DNA of 64,000 nt from Winogradskyella sp. PG-2 (GCF_000828715.1 NZ_AP014583.1:1362001-1426000); one strand, 5' to 3'. Counted from the first letter of the stretch, positions 51,866 through 63,767 are shown. Notes: generated from the sequence alone by a model not told the origin. Numbers and translations: made by a program.

Positions 51866-53107
51866 TAAAATTTAACTTTCGTTTCAATGGTTTTTTTACC
51901 ACGTTTCACTGTAATATCAGCTTCATCGCCATTATCAAAAACAGATAGCGCGCGCATGTAGCTCATCATGTCTGTAACAATACTATCGCCTAATTTCAAT
52001 ACCACATCTCCCTTTTGCAAACCCGCATTAAACGCTGGTGTTTCTTCTCGTGTTCCATCAATACGCATCCCTTTTCCGTCATACAAATAGTCTGGCACAA
52101 CACCAAGTCCTACTTTAAAACGCGGAGTCTCTTCACTTTCATTTTTCGTTTTTCTAAAAGCAAGCTTCCCATTATCGTCTAAATCTGTAATAATATCCAA
52201 GAGGTAGTCTGAGATGAGGTTCATGCCCTCGTAATTTAACTTATCCGAATCGTCTCCAGGCTTATGGTAATCTTCATGTTGGCCCGTAAAGAAGTGCAAT
52301 ACAGGAATATCAATCAGATAAAAAGACGTATGATCACTTGGCCCCACTACACTTTCGTTTTCTACAATTTTGAATTTATCATTGTTAGACTTTATGGTTT
52401 GCTTAAATATTGGTGATGTTCCTGTACCATAAACGGCTAATGTGCTGTCTGGTTTCATTCGGCCTACCATATCCATATTAATCATGTAGTTGATAGATTC
52501 AGACTCAATAGTTGGATTTTTGGAAAAGTAATTAGAACCTAACAACCCCATTTCTTCACCTGAAAACGCCATAAATAAGTAATTGTTTTTGTCTTTAATA
52601 TCGGCCTGATTGTTTTTTACTTAATCGGCTTGCTAAGTTTAATAGTACAGCAACTCCACTTGCATTATCATCAGCTCCATTATGAACAGCTTTGTCTTTT
52701 TATCTATATAATGAGCCCTCACCACCATAGCCTAAGTGATCGTAATGCGCACCAATAACAATTGTTGTTTTCGCATTATTATCCATAAAACCTATCACAT
52801 TATTTCCTGTTATTGTACTATCAGCATTAGTTGTAAATTCTACTTCGCTATGAGGGTCTGTTTTAGGTTTAAATGAAAAGGATTGTAAAAATTCTTCCGT
52901 TCCTTTGGGTTGCAAACCAATAGCCTCAAAACGTTTTGAAATGTAGCCTGCAGCAAGCACCTCTCCTTGAGTCCCTGTTTGACGACCCTCGAGCTTATCA
53001 TCTGCCAAAAAAGTAACATCTTCCTTTATTCTATTTTCAGCAACTTTAGGCTCATTTTTACATGATAGAAATCCCACTAAAAGCATTAAAAACAACAATT
53101 TTTTCAC
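51865..53107 (-). pseudogene. M28-family aminopeptidase lipoprotein, interrupted
   Basis: I start at GTG 53107, which begins a lipoprotein signal (VKKLLFLMLLVGFLSC) and lies just after a TAATTTTG promoter. The first half runs to VIGAHYDHLGYGGEGSLYR, then a TAA at 52700-52702. The same frame goes on with KAVHNGADDNASG, a zinc-site motif. An A-run of six (52613-52618) then shifts the frame; five would join it to MAFSGEEMGLLGSNYF. The rest holds a PA/PDZ-like C-terminal domain (AFNAGLQKGDVVLKLGD). The zinc residues are all present, so only these two lesions prevent a normal ~410-residue peptidase. Confidence 0.8.
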
Positions 53108-53127
53108 CAGTAAATCTTTTTTTTGCC

Positions 53128-53135
53128 CAAAATTA
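53128..53135 (-). promoter_or_regulatory. TAnnTTTG promoter element of the M28 gene
   Basis: TAATTTTG on the minus strand, 20 bases before the chosen GTG start. It supports a start at 53107 and not at the upstream ATG 53140, which lies outside the predicted transcript. Confidence 0.55.
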
Positions 53136-53168
53136 GGCATTATAAGCCATTTATTATAATTCTTTAAC

Positions 53169-54285
53169 ATGAACAGAATAACAGTTATTTTAATTCTATT
53201 GATTACATTTTCATCTTGTAAAAATGAAGATTCAAAAACTTCAGAATTGGCAACTGAAACAGCCACAAAGACTAATGAAGTAAAAGACTCTTTAGTTTAT
53301 CCCGAAGAAACGCATTTTAAATCTATAAGACAGGTGACTTTTGGTGGTGATAATGCTGAAGCCTATTGGAGCTTTGATGATAAGCAATTGATATTTCAAT
53401 CTAATAATGCAAAATGGAATGTTGGCTGTGACCAGATGTTTTTAATGAATGCTAGTGAAACCTTTACAGACAGTATTGCGCCTCCAATGTTAAGTACGGG
53501 AAAAGGTAGAACAACATGTGCTTACTTTTTGCCAGATAATAAACATATCATTTACGCTTCTACACATTTAGGTGGTGAAAATTGTCTAGATACACCATTG
53601 CGTAAAAACGGAAAATACATCTGGCCAATTTATGATAGTTATGACATTTTTGTAGCAGATTTAGAAGGTAATATCGTTAAACAATTAACCAATGAAATTG
53701 GTTATGATGCAGAACCAACAGTTTCCCAAAAAAGGTGATAAAATTGTATTCACCTCAACAAGAAGCGGCGATTTAGAGTTATACATCATGAATATTGATG
53801 GTTCTGATGTAAAACAAATTACCAACGAATTAGGTTACGATGGTGGTGCGTTCTTTTCACCAGATGGCACTAAATTAATCGTTAGATCATCCCGACCTAA
53901 AACTGAAAAGGAAATAAAAGACTACAAAGATTTACTTGCCGAAGGATTGGTAGAGCCAACCGAAATGGAACTTTACATCTGTAATGCTGACGGTTCTGGT
54001 TTGAGACAACTCACCGAATTAGGAAATGCTAATTGGAGCCCATTCTTTCACCCTTCTGGTAATAAAATATTATTCTCATCGAATTTTGAAGCTGAACGTG
54101 GCTTTCCTTTTAATTTATATTTAATTGATATTGATGGTAAGAATTTAAAACGTGTTACCCATGGAGAAACTTTTGATGCCTTCCCTGTATTCTCAAATGA
54201 CGGAAAGTATTTGGCGTTTTCTTCTAATAGAAATAATGGTGGTGCTAGAGATACAAATTTGTTTATTGCTGAGTGGACAGATTAA
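53169..54285 (+). pseudogene. TolB/PD40-type beta-propeller lipoprotein, one frameshift
   Basis: The start ATG 53169 gives a lipoprotein signal with lipobox TFSSC (Cys17). PD40/TolB-like blades follow: EAYWSFDDKQLIFQS, KIVFTSTRSGDLELYIMN, GGAFFSPDGTKLIVRS and PVFSNDGKYLAFSSN. The frame breaks at six A (53728-53733). With five, TVSQKGDKIVFTS reads through and the protein is ~372 residues. It is likely periplasmic or outer-membrane bound. The function is unknown. It is divergent from the M28 gene and converges with the barrel receptor (4-bp overlap). Confidence 0.8.
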
Positions 54286-56684
54286 TTTAAGTCTTTAAGT
54301 CTATCGCGCTCTTCAGCATTTGTCGCGCGCTCGTTAGTATTAAGCTTTGTATTACCAAATTTATATCGGAATCCTAATTTAATAAACCGGTTGTCTAAAT
54401 TCGTAAATCTTCTGCTCGATTGATTTAAATAATTGATAGATACGTCATAATCTTGCATATTAAAAATATCTTCTACTGATAAAGAAATTACAGCTCTTTT
54501 ATTTAAAATAGACTTAGAAATACTGAGTTCTGAAACCAATCTATCTTCAGCTGTTTGCAAGCTTTGAAGGTTTTTTCCAAACCAATAGAAAGTTGCATTA
54601 ACATTAAGGCTATTATCTTTTAATAATGAAAAGTTTGGAGCTAAAATAAATAATTGTGACCACCTGGTTAACTCGATAAAACCTTCCCCAAAATCCACCT
54701 CTTCGGTAATGTTAAAAGTTGATGAAGCTGCATAAACACTAAACCTATTTGCTCCATAATTAAATTCCATATCAAAGCCGTAATCAACACGTTTATCTAG
54801 ATTAACTGGCGTAAAAGTAATCACATTAGTCTGATTGTCTTGACGTGGTAATTCCTCAATCACTCCATCGTAATACGTATAATACGCAGAAATTGTAAAA
54901 TACTCTAAAAAATTTGTTGCTATTTTATAATTATCTATATAAGTAGGAATCAAATTAGGGTTACCAACAACTAGGGTGTTTTCATTTAGAAAAAAAGTAA
55001 ACGGATTTAAGTTTGTGTAACCGGGTCGAGTAATACTTCGTTTATAGCTTCCCGTAAGGCTAATATCTTTAGATATTTTATTTGTTATACTTGCGTTTGG
55101 AAACCAATTAATGTAGTCTTGCGTGTTGGTTTCGTTTAGTGATATTGATTTTCCTTCAATATTTGTTTGCTCAGCTCGTAAACCAATATTTAAAGCCCAT
55201 TTATCCCAAGATTTAGCATAATTAACATAAGCAGCAAAGATTTTTTCATCATATTTAAACACATCTGTATTAGCTGAATTTACAACCTCATTACCATCAA
55301 TAATGTCTAATCTTCTAATGTCACTTTCTGTGTTTATAATAGAATATTTCATTCCTGTGTCAAAACTAGAATTGTCATTAATTGGGTGGCTATAATCTAC
55401 GCCACCTGTAATAATCTGTGTGTCTTGATTAGCTAAGGTGTTAAATTCTGAATCATTTACCACTCCTGGTTCATCTTGAAACACATTTTGGTTTCTCCCA
55501 TAATCATACACTGTATAATGTCCATTAAAAACAAGACTCGCTTTGTTATCATAATCGTGTCTATATATTAAATCTGTGCCTACATTGTATTTATTATCTC
55601 TAGACAAATTATCTGCAGTAAAACCTGAAGAAAAATTCTGGTTGTTATCAAAAATATCTGTGCTGTTTTTTAGTTGATATTTTAATTGTGGTAAATATAG
55701 AGCAGTGCTTGTAAGACTTAATGTGTTCTTATCATCAATAAAGTAATCAAAATTTAAATTGACATTGTGGGTTTCTAACCAAGTGTTTCTATTGGTTTTA
55801 GATTTCCATGTCTCATCAATAACATCTGAGTTATTAAAAAAATTAAAAGTATAATTCTCATTTCTATTAATTTTTTGATTAGTATAGCTATAATTTAGGT
55901 TTAGATTGATTTTATCGTTTTTAAAAAAATGGCTTGTACCGGCGTTGTATCTTGGAAACACGCCTCGGGTGTAATTGGTTTGTACACTTCCGCGATAACC
56001 TGTAATCAAATTTTTACTCATTATTATATTAATCACAGAACCACTATCTGCATCATAACTTGCTGGCGGATTAGTAATCACTTCAACTGACTTTATACTA
56101 TTAGCTGGCGCACTTTCTAAGAGTTGAATTAGTTCGCTACTAGTTAATTGTACTTTACGATTATTAATATATACAGTTGCTGGTGCGCTCTTAATATTTA
56201 TACTTCCTTCTGAAACTATGATGCCTGGTGTGCTTTTTAAAACACCGAGCGTTGAGCCTTCTGTAAGCGCAGTATTTTCTATATTGAATATCAGTCGGTC
56301 TGGTTTACGTATTCTTGTTGGTTTTTTTCCAATAACCGTAACCTCATTTAAACTTTCTGGTATCTCATTGAGTTCAATCGTTCTTAAATCTAAATCTCCT
56401 CGAAGAATTATTTTTTGCTCAATTGTTTCAAAACCAATATAGGTGATTTTAACAATGAATGTGGCTGCATCTAAATTAGAGAATTCAAAAACACCCTTAT
56501 CATCTGTTGATGTTCCTTTATAAAATACGTTATTGCTTTCTGTGTAAAGAATTACGTTGGTAAATTCAATAGGATTATTGTTCGAATCAACAACTTTTCC
56601 TTTGATGGAAAATTCTTGAGCAAATACAAAAAAAGATAGCGCAATAAGAATTACGCTAAGATTAAGTCTCAGACGAGCAATCAT
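54282..56684 (-). CDS. TonB-dependent-receptor-like outer-membrane barrel protein
   Basis: The 800-residue protein has a signal peptide (VILIALSFFVFAQ). A carboxypeptidase-regulatory-like domain follows (FSIKGKVVDSNNNPIEFTNVIL), then a plug region with LKSTPGIIVSEGSINI and IKSVEVITNPPASYDADS. A C-terminal barrel of the OMP_b-brl_3 type makes up the rest. No SusD partner is adjacent. The substrate is unknown, and siderophores or peptides are possible for this subfamily. Confidence 0.85.
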   Translation of the reverse strand: MIARLRLNLSVILIALSFFVFAQEFSIKGKVVDSNNNPIEFTNVILYTESNNVFYKGTSTDDKGVFEFSNLDAATFIVKITYIGFETIEQKIILRGDLDLRTIELNEIPESLNEVTVIGKKPTRIRKPDRLIFNIENTALTEGSTLGVLKSTPGIIVSEGSINIKSAPATVYINNRKVQLTSSELIQLLESAPANSIKSVEVITNPPASYDADSGSVINIIMSKNLITGYRGSVQTNYTRGVFPRYNAGTSHFFKNDKINLNLNYSYTNQKINRNENYTFNFFNNSDVIDETWKSKTNRNTWLETHNVNLNFDYFIDDKNTLSLTSTALYLPQLKYQLKNSTDIFDNNQNFSSGFTADNLSRDNKYNVGTDLIYRHDYDNKASLVFNGHYTVYDYGRNQNVFQDEPGVVNDSEFNTLANQDTQIITGGVDYSHPINDNSSFDTGMKYSIINTESDIRRLDIIDGNEVVNSANTDVFKYDEKIFAAYVNYAKSWDKWALNIGLRAEQTNIEGKSISLNETNTQDYINWFPNASITNKISKDISLTGSYKRSITRPGYTNLNPFTFFLNENTLVVGNPNLIPTYIDNYKIATNFLEYFTISAYYTYYDGVIEELPRQDNQTNVITFTPVNLDKRVDYGFDMEFNYGANRFSVYAASSTFNITEEVDFGEGFIELTRWSQLFILAPNFSLLKDNSLNVNATFYWFGKNLQSLQTAEDRLVSELSISKSILNKRAVISLSVEDIFNMQDYDVSINYLNQSSRRFTNLDNRFIKLGFRYKFGNTKLNTNERATNAEERDRLKDLN

Positions 56685-56798
56685 TAGTTGGGTTTGTGTT
56701 GCAAGATAAAGATTGTTTTTTACTTTTTGTTGTGGTTTTTCAGTAGTTCAACGAGCTTTTATTGCTGTTTTTGATAGCACAAAGCACAAGAAAACACT

Positions 56799-56806
56799 TA
56801 TATTTG
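56799..56806 (+). promoter_or_regulatory. TAnnTTTG promoter element of lepA
   Basis: TATATTTG lies 27 bases upstream of the lepA ATG. A TTG at 56771-56773 is a possible -33 element with a 25-base spacer. Confidence 0.55.
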
Positions 56807-56833
56807 CACCCAAATTATTGCTATAGAAGATAG

Positions 56834-58630
56834 ATGAAGAACATTCGTAATTTTTGCATTATTGCACATATAGATCACGGAAAGAGCACCTTAGCTGATC
56901 GCTTATTAGATTATACAGGTTCAGTTACAGCTCGTGAGAAACAAGACCAACTTCTAGATAGTATGGATTTGGAACGTGAGCGTGGTATTACAATTAAGTC
57001 TCATGCAATTCAAATGGAATATACATTTGAAGGTCAAGAATATGTCTTAAACTTAATAGACACTCCTGGTCATGTAGATTTCTCTTATGAAGTTTCAAGA
57101 TCGATTGCCGCCTGTGAAGGAGCTCTTCTTATTGTGGATGCGGCTCAAAGTATTCAAGCGCAAACTATTTCTAATCTATACCTGGCTTTAGAAAATGATT
57201 TAGAAATTATTCCTGTGCTTAATAAGGTAGACTTGCCAAGTGCAAATCCAGAAGAGGTTACTGATGATATTGTTGATCTTTTGGGTTGTGATCCAGAAGA
57301 AGTGATTCATGCTAGTGGAAAAACAGGCTTTGGAGTTGATAATATTCTACAGGCCATTATTGAGCGTATTCCAGCGCCAGAAGGTGATATTAATGCTCCT
57401 TTACAGGCTTTAATTTTTGATTCAGTTTATAATACATTTAGAGGTATTGAAACTTATTTTAGAGTTTTTGATGGTGAGATTACAAAAGGGCAAAAAATTA
57501 AATTTGTCGCTACAGATAAAGATTATTTTGCTGATGAAGTTGGGACTTTAAAGCTCAACCAAGTTGCAAAACAAAGTGTAAAAGCTGGTGATGTTGGCTA
57601 TTTAATTACAGGTATAAAAACCGCTAAAGAAGTAAAGGTTGGTGATACAATTACAGATTTTGCAAATCCTACGACTAATATTGTAGAGGGGTTTGAAGAT
57701 GTAAAACCAATGGTTTTTGCTGGTATTTACCCTGTTGATACAGAAGATTACGAAGAGCTTCGAAACTCTATGGAAAAGCTACAACTTAATGATGCGTCAT
57801 TGGTATTTCAGCCTGAAAGTTCTGCGGCTTTAGGTTTTGGTTTCCGTTGTGGTTTCTTGGGTATGCTACATATGGAAATTATACAAGAACGTTTAGAGCG
57901 TGAATTTGATATGACGGTTATTACAACTGTGCCCAACGTATCTTATCATGCTTATACAAATAAAGAACCAGATGTACCATTTATAGTTAACAATCCAAGT
58001 GATTTGCCAGAACCAACAACAGTTAATCGTGTTGAGGAACCATTTATAAAAGCTACCATAATTACAAAATCTGATTTTGTGGGTAATGTTATGGGTCTTT
58101 GTATAGAAAAACGCGGTATGATTACAAATCAAACCTATTTAACTACCGAGCGCGTTGAACTAATTTTTGAAATGCCACTAGCTGAAATTGTCTTCGATTT
58201 TTATGATAGACTAAAAACGGTATCTAAAGGTTATGCTTCTTTTGATTATTCCCCTATAGGAATGAAAGTATCGAAATTAGTAAGGCTAGATGTCTTATTA
58301 AATGCTCAGCCGGTTGATGCACTTTCTGCTTTAATTCATGCAGATAACGCACAAAATATAGGTAAAAAAATGTGTGAAAAGTTAAAGGAATTAATTCCTC
58401 GTCAACAATTTGATATTCCTATACAAGCTGCTATTGGTGCAAAAATAATTTCGCGTGAAACCGTTAAAGCATTGCGTAAAGATGTTACCGCTAAATGTTA
58501 TGGTGGTGATATTTCTCGTAAGCGTAAGCTTTTAGAAAAGCAGAAAAAAGGTAAAAAACGTATGCGCCAAGTGGGTAATGTAGAAATACCTCAACAAGCA
58601 TTTATGGCTGTTTTGAAACTTAATGATTAA
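56834..58630 (+). CDS. lepA: Elongation factor 4 (LepA)
   Basis: The 598-residue GTPase has G1 [10 protein letters not shown]3 DTPGHVDFS and G4 NKVD, followed by EF-G-like domains. The LepA-specific C-terminus carries [17 protein letters not shown] and ends with the typical FMAVLKL. It acts on ribosomes, in translocation quality control or biogenesis. It is monocistronic with its own promoter and a strong terminator. Confidence 0.97.
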   Translation: MKNIRNFCIIAHIDHGKSTLADRLLDYTGSVTAREKQDQLLDSMDLERERGITIKSHAIQMEYTFEGQEYVLNLIDTPGHVDFSYEVSRSIAACEGALLIVDAAQSIQAQTISNLYLALENDLEIIPVLNKVDLPSANPEEVTDDIVDLLGCDPEEVIHASGKTGFGVDNILQAIIERIPAPEGDINAPLQALIFDSVYNTFRGIETYFRVFDGEITKGQKIKFVATDKDYFADEVGTLKLNQVAKQSVKAGDVGYLITGIKTAKEVKVGDTITDFANPTTNIVEGFEDVKPMVFAGIYPVDTEDYEELRNSMEKLQLNDASLVFQPESSAALGFGFRCGFLGMLHMEIIQERLEREFDMTVITTVPNVSYHAYTNKEPDVPFIVNNPSDLPEPTTVNRVEEPFIKATIITKSDFVGNVMGLCIEKRGMITNQTYLTTERVELIFEMPLAEIVFDFYDRLKTVSKGYASFDYSPIGMKVSKLVRLDVLLNAQPVDALSALIHADNAQNIGKKMCEKLKELIPRQQFDIPIQAAIGAKIISRETVKALRKDVTAKCYGGDISRKRKLLEKQKKGKKRMRQVGNVEIPQQAFMAVLKLND

Positions 58631-58658
58631 ATTTTTGAATCCATGATGCTATTTAATA

Positions 58659-58689
58659 AAAAAAACCGAAGTTTAAACTTCGGTTTTTT
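58659..58689 (+). terminator. Terminator of lepA
   Basis: Perfect palindrome with core ACCGAAGTTTAAACTTCGGT, flanked by A-run and T-run, about 30 bp past the lepA stop. Confidence 0.92.
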
Positions 58690-58728
58690 ATGCTTTTCAT
58701 AGTCCTGAAAAGAGCCTAGTTTAAAATC

Positions 58729-58776
58729 TACCTGAACTCTGGTATTGCTTTAATATGTGTGTAGCTGTAGTTTTAC
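58729..58776 (+). promoter_or_regulatory. Conserved operator-promoter, copy 1
   Basis: TACCTGAACTCTGGTATTG (58729-58747) ends in the -33-like TTG. Twenty bases later comes TAGTTTTAC (58768-58776), a -7-like element. The first 16 bases form an imperfect palindrome (TACC...GGTA). The ATG of the secreted protein follows 25 bp downstream. Two further copies lie at 63768 and 63955. Confidence 0.75.
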
Positions 58777-58801
58777 AGCAATCAATTTAAAGTCATACGT
58801 T

Positions 58802-61265
58802 ATGAAAACAAAATTACTTACCCTTGCCTTGTCCTTTTTTTTTTTATTCCTTTTCACAAACCAACTGTTGGTATCAATACCATAAACCAACCCAAATAAT
58901 TAATATTGATGTTGATGCATCTGGAAACCTTCATATCGCTACAAATGGCGGTTACATTATGTATAACACCAACTCTGATATTGTTGAAGACTATGCCAAT
59001 TTAACCTCACAAAGTCAACCCATTGGCTGGTGTACGTCTGTAAAGGTTAATCCAACAAACAACAATGTGGCGTTGGGTCTACCTTCTGGTCAAGGTATAG
59101 TAATCTATGATGGTACCTTCTATACGGATTATCATCCAGACAACTCTGATATTGGAGATTTCTCCAGCCCTGAACTCCATTATACAGAAGGCGGGCTACT
59201 GTATATTTATGACAAATCTGACACAAAGTATCAAACCTTTGAAAATGGAGTTTTTGGTGTTCTAAAGAATTTAACATTTAGACCTCAAGCTATTATTGAA
59301 AACGAAGCTGGCAATATTGCCTATTTTGCTGGGCTAACTCCTAGTGGTTTATCTGATGGTCTATATGAATTAAATATCGCTACAGACACATTTACCAAAT
59401 ATACGATCTCAAATTCTGGTATTCATACTAATGGTCCCACTTGTTTTTATAGAGATACTAACGATTTGCTTTATATTGGTGGTTATGGTGGTGTTAGCAC
59501 TTTAGACGATATGGGTAATTGGGCGAACTATCAAGAACCTTTACCTATTAACCCCTCGGTATTTTATGATGTTTTTAGTATTGACAAGTTTAGTGATGGT
59601 ACTTTTTTAGTTAATAATTCAAACCCTAATTCTTCTGAAGAGCTTGGATTTTCTATCGTAGATTTTACAAGCAATACATGGACGCACTATGACAGTTCGG
59701 TCTATTGCAATGGGTCTGACCAAGTACAAAACATGGTTCTTGCTAATGATTTGGTTTATGCACATTTTAGAAAATTTAGCAACCCTTCTGAGGATTATAA
59801 ACTTTGGTCCTTTGATGTGTCAACTAATACTTGCGAAGAGCAAAACATTAATCATTTAAATGTAGGCAATCTAGATTTTTACGGTACGGCTGGCGTAGCT
59901 ATGAGGCAAAGCCAAAATGATGCAAATACTTTGGAGTTATTGTGGACCAATAACACAGAACTGAATAGTATGGATTTACCTTTAAACACAATATTTGCTA
60001 GCGGTTTTCCAAGCGCTAATACTATTTTAACATCTGCAGTACCGCTAAATAATATCAACCCTGTTAAAATAGGTGGTGAGACTACTTTATTGGCAGGAGA
60101 TGATGATGGCGTTTGGGTTATTGATGAAAATAATGTGATTAATCAAATACCTCATTTAATAGATGATTATAGATCCGTAAATACGGAAATAGTTTCGGAT
60201 AATAGTAGTCCTCAAAACATAATGGCTGTATTAGGTGGTTGGAAAAACAATTCAGATTATGAAAACTATAAGACTAAAGTTAATACTACTGATAATACAA
60301 TAACAACACCTGAAAAATTTAATTTTGTACGCCTTGGTTTTGGTGCCACAAATCTTGGTTGCTTGGTTGCTAATGATAGCATTCGTTGTGCTCTTTCAAG
60401 GTTTGATGTAAATTCCATTATTCGTTTTTCGGGTCAAAAATGGGATGTACAAAATAATAGTGAGCCAATATCTAGTTTTGATGAAGATATTAGTGTATTT
60501 ACCGGTTTTTTACAAGATATTATTTTTGGTGATTTTGATAACGATGGAGAAATAAGTCCAGCATTTTTAGATTCTAATAACTCTATAAGATCTCGGGAAA
60601 CGGACGAAAATACTGGGCTGTCAATTTATGCGGAATATGCTCTAAATACCGGTACTACTTCCGATGTGGTCGAGCAGGTGTTTGACCCTACAATTCAAGA
60701 TTTTTCCCCTAACGATGTTTTTGATGGTTTTCTTCATTTAATGAAAGTGGTAATGATATCTCAAAGCATTAGTGGCGATAGTGATAATATTCGTAGAAGG
60801 TTTCAACAGGCGCTTTTAGTGCGCGAATCATCTGGTTCAAGAAATACACAAAGCATATTAAACCTTGAATTTGTTCCCAATGCTTTAATTGATGATTTGC
60901 CTCCTGACTTATTCGTTATAGGAACTAATATATTTGCCTATAGTGATACGCACTATGCTACAGTAATTAATACAAATTATGGCATACTAATTAATACCGC
61001 AATAGATTATTCATCAATTGTATTAAGTGTTAATGATGTTGTTGCTAATGATAACCTTAAGCTACACCCAAACCCTACAACTGATATAATTACTGTATCT
61101 GGTGAAAATGTGATTTCTGTTGAGGTTTTTGACATTAACGGCAGGAGTGTCCTCTCCTCAAAATCAAATACCCTTTCTGTTAAGCATTTGTCAAATGGTG
61201 TATATATTGTAAAGGTTTTAGGTGAAGGCAATAGCATAATTACTAAGAAATTGATTAAACAATAA
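58802..61265 (+). CDS. T9SS-secreted propeller-like protein (frame broken in signal peptide)
   Basis: ATG 58802 starts a signal peptide (MKTKLLTLALSFFF), but eleven T at 58835-58845 shift it out of frame with the rest. Ten T would give a proper cleavage region YSFSQ followed by TNCWYQYH. The body is ~800 residues with repeats that look like propeller blades (IDVDASGNLHIATNGG, LLYIGGYGGVSTLDD). A type-A T9SS domain starts LHPNPTTD and ends ITKKLIKQ. It is likely exposed on the cell surface or secreted. It is probably co-transcribed with the response regulator 70 bp downstream. No enzyme motif is seen. Confidence 0.75.
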
Positions 61266-61334
61266 CCTTGTTCGTCATTTTTCTAAATTTCAGAGTTGCT
61301 TCTTTTTTATTATCTTACTTAATATCATTAAACA

Positions 61335-61970
61335 GTGCTTGTACATCCTAAAAAAATACTTATTTGTGAAGACCATCAAATAGTCATTGATGGTCTCGTC
61401 TCTATTTTTAATAATCAACCAGATTATACGGTTTTAGATTATGTTAAAAACGGAATGGATGTTCTACCAATGGTTAAGGAAACAAAACCAGATGTGCTGT
61501 TGTTAGATTTAAATCTTCCTAATAAAAACGGTTTAGACATTCTTAAAGAAATAAAACTATATAATTCTGAAATAAAGGTTATCATCTTAACCATGTACAA
61601 TAAAGAGAGTGTTGTAAAAAAAGTAAAGCAATATAACGGTAATGGGTTTTTAATAAAAAATTGCTCTTCAGATGACTTGTTAAGGGCTTTAGACAGTGTT
61701 TTTGAAAGCAATGCATTTTATCGCGGGAAAGGCGTTAAGAACAATGTTGTTGAAACCGATGGGTTTCTCGAAAAAATAAAAATAACACGACGAGAAAAAG
61801 AAATTATTTTAGAATTAGTTAAGGGGAATAATGTACCTCAAATTGCAAAAGCCCTCTTTATTAGTACATATACCGTTGAAACACATAAAAAGAATATCTT
61901 TAAAAAATTAGATATTCATAATACAATAGATTTGGTAAAGCTTGTGAATGAAAAACAATTGTTTTCTTAA
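61335..61970 (+). CDS. NarL/LuxR-type response regulator
   Basis: The 211-residue protein starts at GTG 61335. Its receiver domain has the acidic pocket Glu12-Asp13 and phospho-acceptor Asp58 (LLLDLNLP). A C-terminal LuxR helix-turn-helix follows (ITRREKEIILELVKGNNVPQ, STYTVETHKKNIFKKL). The kinase gene starts inside its last codons (23-bp overlap), so they are translated together. NarL-type regulators bind imperfect palindromes, and the thrice-repeated TACC...GGTA element nearby is the obvious candidate target. Confidence 0.92.
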   Translation: MLVHPKKILICEDHQIVIDGLVSIFNNQPDYTVLDYVKNGMDVLPMVKETKPDVLLLDLNLPNKNGLDILKEIKLYNSEIKVIILTMYNKESVVKKVKQYNGNGFLIKNCSSDDLLRALDSVFESNAFYRGKGVKNNVVETDGFLEKIKITRREKEIILELVKGNNVPQIAKALFISTYTVETHKKNIFKKLDIHNTIDLVKLVNEKQLFS

Positions 61971-63762
61971 CTATATTTTAATTTCTGCACTTTTTGCATT
62001 TGGGTTTGCCCCTAGATTGATAGCGCAACAAGCCGGTGTAATTCTCATAGATTCTGATTTTAAAAAAACAAACATTAAATCCTATTCTAAAGTAAATGAC
62101 AAACAGCTTAAAGATGAGTATAGTTACTTTTATTTTAGTTTTGAAAATGAATATAATACCATTTCGTTTGCCGTAAAAAATGATAGTGATAAGGTTAAGA
62201 ATCTAATCCTTGAATTCTCTAACGCATTAATAAAGGAAATAACGCTTTCAAAAATTGAAAATAATACTTCTATTCCCCTTTATAAAACAGGTATAGATTA
62301 TACTGTTTCACAAAAACCTCTTGAACACCGGCTTTTTGCTTTTCCTATTAAACTCGAAGCAAATGAAACCTCAACATACAGAATAACACTTAAAAAAGAG
62401 GTTGGTAAACCTCTAGTAACCTCTGCCTATATAAAAAGTGAATCGACATTTAATAAACAGGGTTCTATACAGCAAGTTTTAATTGGCTTGTACTATGGCA
62501 TAAGCTTACTATCGGTGTTTTTTAGCCTGTTTGTTTTTTATTATTTAAGAAAAAGCAGTTATCTTATTTACGCTGCTTATATAATTTTTCTTGGGTTATT
62601 TATCAGTTCATATACTGGTCTATTCTCTCAACTTTTTTTAAATGAGTCTGATCTGTTTAATAAATACAAACACTACGTTTTATTCAGTGAAATTTCATTA
62701 TTGCTTTTTGTAGTTTTTTCCCAAAAAATATTAGAAGCAAAGGTACATACGCCTAAATTAAAACGAACTATGGACGTTTTACTAATTGTTCTTGTATCGA
62801 TTAGAGTTTTCATTCACTTTTTTCTTACAGAGTTATTTGAGCGTTTTGTTCCTCTTTTTATGAACCTTTGGTATGCTATATTTTTAGTCTTAGTAGTGCT
62901 AATTTCTATTGAAATTGTGGTGTTTTTTAAAACCAATTCTAAGCGTTCCTCGTTCTTTGCAATTGCATATTTATTTATGATTACTGGTGTCTTTTTAACA
63001 ATTTTATATCATAGTTATGGTTTGGTAAACACAACATTTTATGGCTTGCCAGTGATTTTTTATTCCTCTTTTTTAGAAATACTATTTCTAACATTTACAG
63101 TGGTTTTTATGGTTAAGGACATCTATGATGAACGAAATATATTATCTGAAAAAATAGTGATAGAAGAAAAGAAAAATCTAACAGCGTTTATAAAAGGGGA
63201 AGACCAAGAGCGAAATAGAATAAGCAAAGAACTCCATGATAACATTGGTAGCAAACTAAGTTATTTAAAACGCTTTGTCTCAGATAAGTTTAAAGACGAA
63301 GAAATTAATGATGCTATAGACAATATTTGTAACGATGTTAGAAATTTATCTCATGAAATATCGCCATCAGACTTAACGCTGGTTGGCTTTGAAAGTGCGA
63401 TATCAGATTTAACCAATAGCCTGTCTGGTCTGACATCTTTAAGTGTTGATTTCAACAGTTATCACTTCCCGGGGAATCTAAGTGAAAATGTAGAGGTGCA
63501 GTTATATAGAGTTGTACAAGAGGTTTTAAATAACATTTTAAAACACGCTGAAGCAAAGCACATAGACGTACAATTAATAGGTCATGATTCTTATACCACA
63601 ATAACTGTTGAGGATGACGGGAAGGGGTTTAATCTTAACGCTCAAAAAAAGGGATTGGGCTTAAAAAACATTACTTCAAGAATAGAGCAGATTGGAGGAA
63701 AACTAGAGGTTGATTCTAAAATAAATAAGGGAACGTCTATTCTAATAACAATTCCGACTTAA
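61948..63762 (+). CDS. 7TMR-DISM sensor histidine kinase (HisKA_3)
   Basis: The 604-residue protein has a signal peptide (MKNNCFLNYILISALFAFGF) and a periplasmic 7TMR-DISM-type beta domain (about 25-170). A seven-helix membrane region follows (about 175-390), then a HisKA_3 domain with His430 in SKELHDNIGSKLS and an HATPase (VVQEVLNNILKHAEAKH, DDGKGFN, GLGLKNI). It probably senses an extracellular ligand, perhaps a sugar or another small molecule, and phosphorylates the NarL-type regulator. Copy 2 of the conserved operator starts six bases after its stop. Confidence 0.92.
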   Translation: MKNNCFLNYILISALFAFGFAPRLIAQQAGVILIDSDFKKTNIKSYSKVNDKQLKDEYSYFYFSFENEYNTISFAVKNDSDKVKNLILEFSNALIKEITLSKIENNTSIPLYKTGIDYTVSQKPLEHRLFAFPIKLEANETSTYRITLKKEVGKPLVTSAYIKSESTFNKQGSIQQVLIGLYYGISLLSVFFSLFVFYYLRKSSYLIYAAYIIFLGLFISSYTGLFSQLFLNESDLFNKYKHYVLFSEISLLLFVVFSQKILEAKVHTPKLKRTMDVLLIVLVSIRVFIHFFLTELFERFVPLFMNLWYAIFLVLVVLISIEIVVFFKTNSKRSSFFAIAYLFMITGVFLTILYHSYGLVNTTFYGLPVIFYSSFLEILFLTFTVVFMVKDIYDERNILSEKIVIEEKKNLTAFIKGEDQERNRISKELHDNIGSKLSYLKRFVSDKFKDEEINDAIDNICNDVRNLSHEISPSDLTLVGFESAISDLTNSLSGLTSLSVDFNSYHFPGNLSENVEVQLYRVVQEVLNNILKHAEAKHIDVQLIGHDSYTTITVEDDGKGFNLNAQKKGLGLKNITSRIEQIGGKLEVDSKINKGTSILITIPT

Positions 63763-63767
63763 AAATC

